Assembly (NCBI GenBank): GCA_963830175.1 | Contig: CAWHKV010000002.1 | Span: 496,001-560,000 of the forward strand | Direction: 5' to 3' | Source: JBBRBB01 sp963830175 | GTDB lineage: Bacteria; Bacteroidota; Bacteroidia; Chitinophagales; Chitinophagaceae | DNA length: 64,000 nt | In this document: one piece after another, positions 36,504 to 43,657 of the stretch | How positions within the stretch are numbered: the first letter of the stretch is position 1 | Layout: the number at the start of each line of letters is the position of its first letter | Made by a program: the position numbers and the translations under genes | The notes under the pieces: model-generated | The model's database searches: none | The model's input: the letters and a program-made list of their open reading frames with translations, nothing else | What the model was told of the DNA's origin: nothing

Positions 36504-38165
36504 GTTTTTATTTTGCTCTTTCGCCCATGTATCTTTTAAAGTAATGGTCTGATTAAAAACCATTTTATCCTCAAAAGTATCTTTATCAAGGCTAAAATAT
36601 CCTTTCCGTAAAAATTGATACCGTTCCGAAAATTTTGCCTGGCGTAATGCCGGTTCAGCATATGCCGTTTCAATTATTTTTAATGAATTGGGGTTAATAT
36701 ATTCTTTAAAATCACCTTCACCCCCATCGGGATTTTCTACCGAAAACAATCGGTCGTATAACCGAATTTCTATGGTTACCGCTTCTTTAATGCTTACCCA
36801 ATGCAATGTTCCCTTAACACTCTTACCTGAAGTGTCTGTTCCACTTTTACTTTCTGGAAAATAGGAGCAATGCACTTCAACAATATTGCCGGCCACATCT
36901 TTCATTACATCATCGCACGTAATTATATACGCGCTTTTTAAACGCACCATGGTTCCCGGTGCCAGCCTGAAGAATTTTTTGGGAGGGTTCTCCATAAAAT
37001 CTTCTCTTTCAATATATAATTCGCGGCTAAACGGTACTTCCCTGGTACCGCTATCTGGATCTTCAGGGTTATTTTCACTTTCCAACAATTCTGTTTTTCC
37101 TTCGGGGTAATTAGTAATGATTACTTTAATCGGGTCAAACACAACCATCCTTCTTAAAGCGATTTTATTCAGATGTTCCCTTCCACAAAATTCAAGCAGA
37201 CTAACATCAATCAGGTTGTCTCTTTTTGCTACACCAACGCGGTCACAAAAATCCCTGATGCTTTCCGGCGTAAAGCCACGGCGTCGCAACCCGCTGATAG
37301 TTGGCATTCGTGGGTCATCCCACCCATCAACCAGCTTTTCATTTACCAATTGAAGCAGTTTACGTTTGCTCATAATGGTATAGGTAAGATTAAGCCGTGC
37401 AAATTCATATTGGTGGCTTGGAAAAATTTCCAGTTTTTCTATAAACCAATCGTATAACGGACGGTGAGGAATAAATTCCAGGGTACACAGGGAGTGCGTT
37501 ATTTTTTCAATAGAATCACTTTGCCCATGTGCGAAATCGTACATCGGGTATATACACCAATCATCCCCCGTGCGGTGGTGATGTGCATGTTTTATACGGT
37601 ATATAACCGGGTCGCGCATGTGCATATTAGGCGATGCCATGTCAATTTTAGCGCGTAATACTTTTTCTCCATCCCTGTATTTACCCTCCTTCATTTCTGA
37701 AAATAACCGGAGGTTTTCTTCTACACTGCGATTTCGAAATGGACTTTCTGTGCCCGCCTGCGTAGGCGTGCCTTTTTGGGCAGCAATTTCTTCGCTCGAA
37801 CTATCATCTACATATGCCAATCCTTTCTTTATTAGGTCTATGGCAAATTGATATAATTGTGTAAAGTAGTCGCTTGCATACAGTTCGTTTTCCCACATAA
37901 AACCTAGCCATGTAACGTCTTCTTTAATGCTATCAACATATTCAGTTTCTTCTGTACTGGGGTTTGTATCATCAAAACGAAGGTTGGTTTTTCCTCCATA
38001 TGCATTTGCCACCCCAAAATTCAGGCAAATGCTTTTTGCATGCCCAATATGCAGGTAACCGTTGGGTTCCGGCGGGAACCTAGTATTGATTGAGGCGTAC
38101 TTACCAGATCTTTTATCTTCTTCAATTATTTCTTCTATAAAATTTAAACTCTTTTCTTCGCTCAT
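36495..38165 (-). CDS. glnS: Glutamine--tRNA ligase
   Basis: Charges tRNA-Gln in the cytoplasm. The 556-residue protein has the class I signature PPEPNGYLHIGHAKS (HIGH at 39-42) and the KMSKS-type motif MSKRK at 265-269. The catalytic core is followed by the two anticodon-binding barrels (REVPFSRELYIEREDF, GTLHWVS). Normal length. A TAnnTTTG element lies only five bases before the ATG, so its message may be leaderless. Confidence 0.97.
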   Translation of the reverse strand: MSEEKSLNFIEEIIEEDKRSGKYASINTRFPPEPNGYLHIGHAKSICLNFGVANAYGGKTNLRFDDTNPSTEETEYVDSIKEDVTWLGFMWENELYASDYFTQLYQFAIDLIKKGLAYVDDSSSEEIAAQKGTPTQAGTESPFRNRSVEENLRLFSEMKEGKYRDGEKVLRAKIDMASPNMHMRDPVIYRIKHAHHHRTGDDWCIYPMYDFAHGQSDSIEKITHSLCTLEFIPHRPLYDWFIEKLEIFPSHQYEFARLNLTYTIMSKRKLLQLVNEKLVDGWDDPRMPTISGLRRRGFTPESIRDFCDRVGVAKRDNLIDVSLLEFCGREHLNKIALRRMVVFDPIKVIITNYPEGKTELLESENNPEDPDSGTREVPFSRELYIEREDFMENPPKKFFRLAPGTMVRLKSAYIITCDDVMKDVAGNIVEVHCSYFPESKSGTDTSGKSVKGTLHWVSIKEAVTIEIRLYDRLFSVENPDGGEGDFKEYINPNSLKIIETAYAEPALRQAKFSERYQFLRKGYFSLDKDTFEDKMVFNQTITLKDTWAKEQNKNKK

Positions 38166-38170
38166 ATTTA

Positions 38171-38178
38171 CAAAGATA
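38171..38178 (-). promoter_or_regulatory. Promoter -7 element of glnS
   Basis: On the minus strand this reads TATCTTTG, a perfect TAnnTTTG. TTTA (38197-38200 complement) is a possible -33 element 18 bases away. The ATG begins six bases downstream. Confidence 0.55.
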
Positions 38179-38225
38179 AATAGTAAGGGTATGTAATAAA
38201 TTAATGCGTATATAATTGAGAGAAT

Positions 38226-38831
38226 ATGAACAATGCATTATTAATGGTGTTTATTAAAAATGAAATGTTGGGTAAAGTAAAAACCCGGTTGTCGGCATCG
38301 ATTGGTAATGAAAATGCCCTGGATGTGTACCGGTTACTGTTAAGCCACACGCTTAAAATATCTGTGCCCCTGCGCGTTGATAAAGTTGTCTATTATTCCG
38401 ATTATTTGCCCGGTAATGATATTTGGAAGCAAAATAATTTTTTACAAAAGGTGCAGGAAGGCGCTGATCTCGGGGAGCGCATGCACCATGCATTCACAGA
38501 AATGTTTAAAAATAATTATGAACGAATAGTTATTATAGGGAGCGATTGTTATGAATTAACAACAGAACACCTTGTACAGGCTTTTGATCTTTTAAAGATT
38601 AAGGATGCTGTAATTGGTCCGGCACAGGATGGGGGATATTATTTATTAGGATTGAAAAAAGCGCATGCAAGTATTTTTATGAATAAAACCTGGAGCGATG
38701 CAGCTTTGTTTAAAGAAACCATTGAAACCATTGAAGAAATTAAGATTTCTTACGGTCTTTTGCCTGCTCTTACTGATGTGGATGAAGTAAAAGACCTGCC
38801 TGAGGAATGGAAGCATTTCACTAAAAAGTAA
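38226..38831 (+). CDS. DUF2064/TIGR04282-like glycosyltransferase
   Basis: A 201-residue protein of the CofC/nucleotidyltransferase-like group: LLMVFIKNEMLGKVKTRLSA at the start, VIIGSDCYELT in the middle, and the family hallmark IGPAQDGGYYLLGLKKA. TIGR04282 members are often called arsenosugar biosynthesis glycosyltransferases and are usually paired with TIGR04283 genes. Here the partner follows 5 bases later. No arsenic methylation gene is visible, so another sugar conjugate may be made. Confidence 0.82.
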   Translation: MNNALLMVFIKNEMLGKVKTRLSASIGNENALDVYRLLLSHTLKISVPLRVDKVVYYSDYLPGNDIWKQNNFLQKVQEGADLGERMHHAFTEMFKNNYERIVIIGSDCYELTTEHLVQAFDLLKIKDAVIGPAQDGGYYLLGLKKAHASIFMNKTWSDAALFKETIETIEEIKISYGLLPALTDVDEVKDLPEEWKHFTKK

Positions 38832-38836
38832 ATGGT

Positions 38837-39535
38837 ATGATCTCTGTTATTGTGCCCGTGTATAATGAGGAATTTACGATCGAAAATACCATAGCAAGGC
38901 TAAGGAATACGGCAGATAATGATAATATTAGTGAAATAATAATTGTAGATGGTGGAAGTAAAGATAGAACCCTTGAAATTGCCGGGGCAAACGGAGCTAC
39001 AATTATAATTGCGAATATAAAGGGAAGGGCAGCCCAAATGAATGCAGGCGCCAAAAAAGCAACAGGAGGCATATTTTATTTTTTGCACGCAGACTCCCTG
39101 CCACCCGTGGGTTTTACAAGCGACATATTGCAAAACACCAAAAACGGTTACACAAGCGGGTGTTTTAGGTTAGCTTTCGATTATGATCACTGGTTTCTGA
39201 ATGCCTGTAGCTGGTGTACGCGCTTTGATGTAAATGCTGTACGATTTGGTGATCAAAGTTTGTTTATAAGTCGTGAACTTTTCTTTAAGATTGGCGGATT
39301 CAATGAATCTTTGCTGATGATGGAAGACCAGGAAATAATTCATCGTTTAAAAAAGTTTGGAAAATTTGTTGTTATGAAAGGGGAGGTTATTACCGCTGCC
39401 CGAAAATATCTTGAAAATGGTATTATACGTTTGCAATGGATTTTTACACGCATTTGGCTTATGTATTACCTTGGCGCATCACAACAAAAAATGGTTTCCT
39501 TTTACCGTGCACATGTAAAGAATAGTAAACTGTAA
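38837..39535 (+). CDS. GT2-family glycosyltransferase, TIGR04283-like
   Basis: A 232-residue GT-A fold enzyme: ISVIVPVYNEEFTIENTI, IIIVDGGSKDRTLEIA, KGRAAQMNAGAKKATG, the metal-binding LHADS, and the acceptor-site MMEDQEIIHRLKKFG. The C-terminal RLQWIFTRIWLMYYLGA may touch the membrane. Second gene of a three-gene operon with the TIGR04282-like enzyme before and a hydroxylase after it (22 bases). Confidence 0.85.
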   Translation: MISVIVPVYNEEFTIENTIARLRNTADNDNISEIIIVDGGSKDRTLEIAGANGATIIIANIKGRAAQMNAGAKKATGGIFYFLHADSLPPVGFTSDILQNTKNGYTSGCFRLAFDYDHWFLNACSWCTRFDVNAVRFGDQSLFISRELFFKIGGFNESLLMMEDQEIIHRLKKFGKFVVMKGEVITAARKYLENGIIRLQWIFTRIWLMYYLGASQQKMVSFYRAHVKNSKL

Positions 39536-39557
39536 TTTCATTGATGATATAATTTTT

Positions 39558-40409
39558 ATGACAAAAGAGATTTTCGACACTTGGGGCGTTATTATACTGG
39601 GAACACTTGTAGCTGTATTATTTATTCTTGAGAGCATATTTAAATTGAGAAAAAGGGTACAGCCCAGGTTTAAAAGGGCGCTCATCAATTTCATTGTGTC
39701 TTTGCCCTCGTTTGCCCTTTTAAGATTTATGTTTATACCTTTTATGTTATTCCTGGCGAATGAAAATAAATCCATTCAATTCGGGTTAAATTATTTGTAT
39801 GATTTGCCTTGGTGGGTGGAAGCGATGATCGCTTTTTTTCTGCTGGATTATGGCAATTACCTCTGGCATATTTTAAATCACAAGATCCCGTTATTGTGGC
39901 GGTTTCATCTGGTACATCATTCAGATCATGACCTGGATATTACCACCGCCTTCAGGTTTCATTTTGGTGAGCTGATAGGTTCTTTATTCTTCCGGGGTGC
40001 ATTTGTTTTTTTTACAGGGGCCGATGTAGCAACGGTTCTTATTTATGAGATCATTTTTGAAGGTGCAACACAGTTTCACCACAGCAATACCCGCATCCCC
40101 TTCAGGTTAGAAAAATTTATAAATTATCTTATTGTTACACCACGCATGCATGGCATTCATCATTCCAATATTAAGAATGAGGCCGATGCCAATTACTCTG
40201 TTATTTTCTCTTTGTGGGACCGCATGCATAGAACAGCCAAATTAAATATTTCGCAAGACCAGGTAGTAATCGGTGTGCCCGCTTACAGCGATCACGAAGA
40301 ACTTACCATTGGTAATTTATTAAAGCTCCCTTTCACTAAAATACGAGGTTGGAAAGAATCGCATTTAACCAGGAATGATAATGAAAATTCGGATAAGTTG
40401 AAGCCCTGA
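39558..40409 (+). CDS. Sterol desaturase/fatty acid hydroxylase-family membrane enzyme
   Basis: A 283-residue membrane protein with the di-iron histidine motifs: HILNH (104-108), HLVHHSDHD (117-125), FHHSN (174-177) and MHGIHHSN (198-204). Membrane segments lie at about 8-27, 43-66, 86-102 and 143-168. It inserts oxygen into, or desaturates, a lipid in the inner membrane. Being last in the glycosyltransferase operon suggests that lipid modification and sugar transfer act on the same product. Confidence 0.87.
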   Translation: MTKEIFDTWGVIILGTLVAVLFILESIFKLRKRVQPRFKRALINFIVSLPSFALLRFMFIPFMLFLANENKSIQFGLNYLYDLPWWVEAMIAFFLLDYGNYLWHILNHKIPLLWRFHLVHHSDHDLDITTAFRFHFGELIGSLFFRGAFVFFTGADVATVLIYEIIFEGATQFHHSNTRIPFRLEKFINYLIVTPRMHGIHHSNIKNEADANYSVIFSLWDRMHRTAKLNISQDQVVIGVPAYSDHEELTIGNLLKLPFTKIRGWKESHLTRNDNENSDKLKP

Positions 40410-40519
40410 ATTGGGATGATTGTTCCCCAATATTTTCAACAACTTTTTTGTTGTAACGATAGACTGCTCCAAATAATTTAGGTACAGAATTTGGTTTAAG
40501 AAAGTATAATTTAGATAAC

Positions 40520-40882
40520 ATGGCAACCTCCACTCAAATGACAACCTTAAGTACTGTGCTTGAAAAATTAAGGCTGAAAAAACATGACAATGAATTTAAA
40601 CTTACTGAAGATGGCTGTTTTACAGCAGGTAAGGGAAAGTCTTATAAATCAGAAGATCTATTAATTATAAAAACATATCGCTTTGAAGGTGAGTCAAGCC
40701 CTTCTGAAAATGCCGTGCTTTATGTGATCCAGGCAAAAGATGGATTAATTGGTTATAGTATGGATGCATATGGCGTATACAGTAATAATGAGGCTGCCTA
40801 CGATGATTTTATTCGTAAAATAGCGGTTGAAGACAGGGATGAACAAAAAATCTTTGGTGAGTCGCCAGAGAGATTAAACTAA
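40520..40882 (+). CDS. Conserved small protein of unknown function
   Basis: A 120-residue soluble protein. Recognisable core: NEFKLTEDGCFTAGKGKSY, then YRFEGESSPSENAVLYVI and GYSMDAYGVYSN. The same pattern occurs in small Bacteroidota proteins that I recall being labelled phosphoribosylpyrophosphate synthetase, yet none of that enzyme's motifs is here, so the label should not be trusted. Stands alone before a terminator. Confidence 0.7.
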   Translation: MATSTQMTTLSTVLEKLRLKKHDNEFKLTEDGCFTAGKGKSYKSEDLLIIKTYRFEGESSPSENAVLYVIQAKDGLIGYSMDAYGVYSNNEAAYDDFIRKIAVEDRDEQKIFGESPERLN

Positions 40883-40912
40883 ATAAAAGATCTATTATTA
40901 AACGTCGAAACA

Positions 40913-40944
40913 AAGTGCCCTGCTTAACCGGGGCATTTTTATTA
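40913..40944. terminator. Terminator between converging genes
   Basis: Stem AAGTGCCC/GGGCATT (one G-T pair) with a ten-base loop and a T run on the plus strand, just before the end of the DUF983 gene. Confidence 0.65.
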
Positions 40945-41376
40945 TTGGTACGATGTAGTTTTTGTATGCTGCCAATTTGGATCGTATTTTACAAACCAAC
41001 TTAACCAGAGACTACGCGACAGGCGCATAAATAATGGTTGCATTACAAGCATAAGAACGGCATTAATAAACAGCCAGTAAAACACCCGGTTATCTTCAAA
41101 GGAAATTCCGATTAGCACCCACCATGCAACGAAAGTCGCAACGGAAAACCCTACGGTTAACCCATAACTCACGAAGCCGGTACCATAATAAAAGCCAGGT
41201 TCTATTTCTGTAGGTTGACCGCAAACCGGGCACCTGTCATTCATTTTCATGTAGTGACTATTTTTAAACGCGTATGCATTGGTCGTTTCAAATAAATACC
41301 CCTCCCTGCATCGCGGGCATTTATTTGCCAGCACACTTAAAATATATGAAGGCTTGCTTTCTCTCTTTTCACTCAT
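40942..41376 (-). CDS. DUF983 zinc-ribbon membrane protein
   Basis: A 144-residue protein: two CxxC pairs (KCPRCREG and RCPVCGQP) form a probable zinc site, followed by PGFYYGTGFVSYGLTVGF and two membrane segments (about 76-93 and 99-117). Typical of DUF983; function not established. It begins 27 bases after murF, so the two are likely co-transcribed. Confidence 0.88.
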   Translation of the reverse strand: MSEKRESKPSYILSVLANKCPRCREGYLFETTNAYAFKNSHYMKMNDRCPVCGQPTEIEPGFYYGTGFVSYGLTVGFSVATFVAWWVLIGISFEDNRVFYWLFINAVLMLVMQPLFMRLSRSLWLSWFVKYDPNWQHTKTTSYQ

Positions 41377-41403
41377 CAGAATTACATTGGTTGTAAAGGT
41401 AAT

Positions 41404-42687
41404 TTATTCAATCACCCCTTCCATTTTAATACTGCGCGAGCCCTTGATCAAAATCGTAGCTCCTTCGATTTTCTGCTTGCCTAACCAGGCTTTTGCGCCT
41501 GTTACGTTATCGACATATATATATGCATGCTCTACAAACTTAAAATCGCCTCCAACGAGAATAACGTTTTTCCATTGGTGTTTTTTTAGAAGGTTAATTA
41601 TTTGCTGATGCTCCTGAACACTTTCATCACCCAGTTCCATCATGCCACCAAGCATTACTACTTTTTCACCACCAGTCTGTACAAGATTCTCTATAGCAAC
41701 CTTCATGCTGCTTGGGTTTGCGTTATAGGCATCCAGAATTACGTTATTGTTTTTCCATCGAACCATTTGAGATCGGCTGTTTGATGGTGTGTAGCTTTCA
41801 ATGGCCTGCCTGATTGCTTCATCTTTTAAACCAAAATATTTTCCTATTGCAATGGCACATAAAACATTTGGCAAATTATAGTTGCCAACAAGTTTGGTTT
41901 GAATCTTTTCTATGGCAATGCCTTTTTGCATTCTTACTTCCAGTAAATCACTGCCTTTAACCGCATGCCCCGTAACGTTTCCGTTATTTGTTCCATACCA
42001 GAATACTTCCTTTATACCCTTAGTCATCTGGTGTAAATAATCATAATCATTATATGCAAAAGCCACACCGTTGTTGCTTCTTAAAAAATCAAACAATTCA
42101 CCTTTACCTTTTTTAACCCCTTCCACGCCGCCAAATCCTTCCAGGTGAGCTTTGCCACAATTGGTAATTACCCCATGTGTAGGTAACGCATACCGGCAAT
42201 ACCCTTCAATTTCATTTAGATGATTTGCTCCCATTTCAATCACTGCAAATGCTGCATCCGGTTTTACGCGCAAAATGGTGAGCGGAATACCTATATGGTT
42301 ATTTAAATTACCTACCGTTGTGTAGGTAATATGAGTCGAGGATAAAACTGCGTGTACTAACTCTTTGGTTGTTGTTTTGCCATTGCTGCCTGTAATAGCT
42401 ATAAAAGGAATATTGAATTGCTTCCTGTGATGCAAAGCAAGATCGTGCAAACATTTCAACACATCGTTTACAACAATTATATTTTCATTACCGGGGTGCC
42501 GGTTTTCGTCTACAATTGCATATGCAGCTCCTTTATCCAGGGCGTCCAGAGCATATTCATTACCATTAAAATTGTTACCCTTTAATGCAAAGAACAGGCT
42601 GTTGCCTTTTATTAACCTGGTGTCGGTTACCACTTTTTCGTATTGCCTGTATAATTCGTAAAGTTGTTCAATAGTCACAATAAACAA
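41404..42687 (-). CDS. murF: UDP-N-acetylmuramoyl-tripeptide--D-alanyl-D-alanine ligase
   Basis: Adds the terminal D-Ala-D-Ala to the peptidoglycan precursor. A 427-residue Mur ligase with uridine-binding DTRLIKGNSLFFAL, ATP-binding GSNGKTT at 100-106, then EMGANHLNEIE, NCGKAHLEGFG and the C-terminal DAYNANPSSM and LGGMMELG. Located outside a cell-wall cluster, paired with DUF983. Confidence 0.93.
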   Translation of the reverse strand: MFIVTIEQLYELYRQYEKVVTDTRLIKGNSLFFALKGNNFNGNEYALDALDKGAAYAIVDENRHPGNENIIVVNDVLKCLHDLALHHRKQFNIPFIAITGSNGKTTTKELVHAVLSSTHITYTTVGNLNNHIGIPLTILRVKPDAAFAVIEMGANHLNEIEGYCRYALPTHGVITNCGKAHLEGFGGVEGVKKGKGELFDFLRSNNGVAFAYNDYDYLHQMTKGIKEVFWYGTNNGNVTGHAVKGSDLLEVRMQKGIAIEKIQTKLVGNYNLPNVLCAIAIGKYFGLKDEAIRQAIESYTPSNSRSQMVRWKNNNVILDAYNANPSSMKVAIENLVQTGGEKVVMLGGMMELGDESVQEHQQIINLLKKHQWKNVILVGGDFKFVEHAYIYVDNVTGAKAWLGKQKIEGATILIKGSRSIKMEGVIE

Positions 42688-42777
42688 TTATGGTTGCAAG
42701 GTTAAAATATTTATCTCAGGTAACAAGATTCTACCGTAGCCCGCTTTTCAAAATGCAGATACTTTAAAGTATAGTCC

Positions 42778-42785
42778 TATTTTTG
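42778..42785 (+). promoter_or_regulatory. Promoter -7 element of ppa
   Basis: TATTTTTG, an exact TAnnTTTG, 20 bases before the ATG. No clear -33 element at the right distance. Confidence 0.45.
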
Positions 42786-42804
42786 TTTTTAAAATCTGGG
42801 ATTT

Positions 42805-43347
42805 ATGATGACTGTCTTACATCCATGGCATGGGGTTCATTACGGAGTAAATGCACCCCGCATTGTAACAGCATGCATCGAAATATCTCAGGGTTCCCGT
42901 GCGAAATATGAAATTGATAAAGATAGCGGGTTATTGAAATTAGACAGGGTGATCTATTCCTCTTTTTACTATCCAACCAATTATGGATTTATTCCGCAAA
43001 CCTATGGCGAGGATAAAGATCCGCTTGATATTCTTATTATAAGCAGTCTCAAAATTCAACCTTTATGCCTTGTAGAATCTAAAGTTATCGGGGTGATGCA
43101 AATGATTGACCAGGGCGACGCGGATGATAAAATTATTGCAGTTGCTGCACATGACCCATCGATCAACTACATAAATAACATTGAAGAATTACCTAAGCAT
43201 TTTTTTAGTGAGTTACGCCACTTTTTTGAGGAGTATAAAAAGCTGGAAAACAAGGCGGTGGTAGTTGAAGAATTTGGTGATAAAGCAACAGCCCTAAAGA
43301 TTGTATCGGACGGAATAGAGTTATATAAAGAAAATTTTAAAAAATAA
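42805..43347 (+). CDS. ppa: Inorganic diphosphatase, family I
   Basis: Hydrolyses pyrophosphate and thereby pulls biosynthetic reactions forward. The 180-residue protein shows the family signature FIPQTYGEDKDPLDILI (Asp70, Asp72, Asp75 for metal), YPTNYG, and GDADDKIIAV. Two ATGs in tandem begin the frame; either may be used. Confidence 0.95.
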   Translation: MMTVLHPWHGVHYGVNAPRIVTACIEISQGSRAKYEIDKDSGLLKLDRVIYSSFYYPTNYGFIPQTYGEDKDPLDILIISSLKIQPLCLVESKVIGVMQMIDQGDADDKIIAVAAHDPSINYINNIEELPKHFFSELRHFFEEYKKLENKAVVVEEFGDKATALKIVSDGIELYKENFKK

Positions 43348-43410
43348 TCTGCGTATTTAGCCTTTAAAATATTTAATAGCCTTTATTAGAAGTTTTATAT
43401 TGGTTACCCT

Positions 43411-43418
43411 TAATTTTG
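43411..43418 (+). promoter_or_regulatory. Promoter -7 element of the 50-residue membrane protein gene
   Basis: TAATTTTG, an exact TAnnTTTG, 18 bases before the ATG at 43437. Confidence 0.45.
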
Positions 43419-43436
43419 CCCCACAACAGAAAAAGT

Positions 43437-43589
43437 ATGGAAGCGAGACAATCAACAACAAAATATTGGATGTGGTTTTTTATATGGCTTGTAATCTTAA
43501 TCATTTTAATAGTATTTGTACGCCAGTTCTTTTGGTTAGCGCTTCCCGGAACGTGTACCTACTTTGCTAAAGCAATGAATATTTTGTAA
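43437..43589 (+). CDS. Small single-span membrane protein
   Basis: A 50-residue open frame with one strongly hydrophobic helix (about 11-28, WMWFFIWLVILIILIVF), then RQFFWLALPGTCTYFAKAMN. Supported by a promoter element upstream and a terminator 28 bases downstream. No family recognised. Confidence 0.55.
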   Translation: MEARQSTTKYWMWFFIWLVILIILIVFVRQFFWLALPGTCTYFAKAMNIL

Positions 43590-43616
43590 TAATTTACATT
43601 TATAAAGTTTATTCAT

Positions 43617-43645
43617 AAAAAATGCCTCTTTCGGAGGCATTTTTA
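43617..43645. terminator. Bidirectional terminator
   Basis: Stem AAAAATGCCTC/GAGGCATTTTT with loop TTTCG between the small membrane gene and the converging aminopeptidase gene. Confidence 0.88.
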
Positions 43646-43657
43646 TTTTCATTTACT

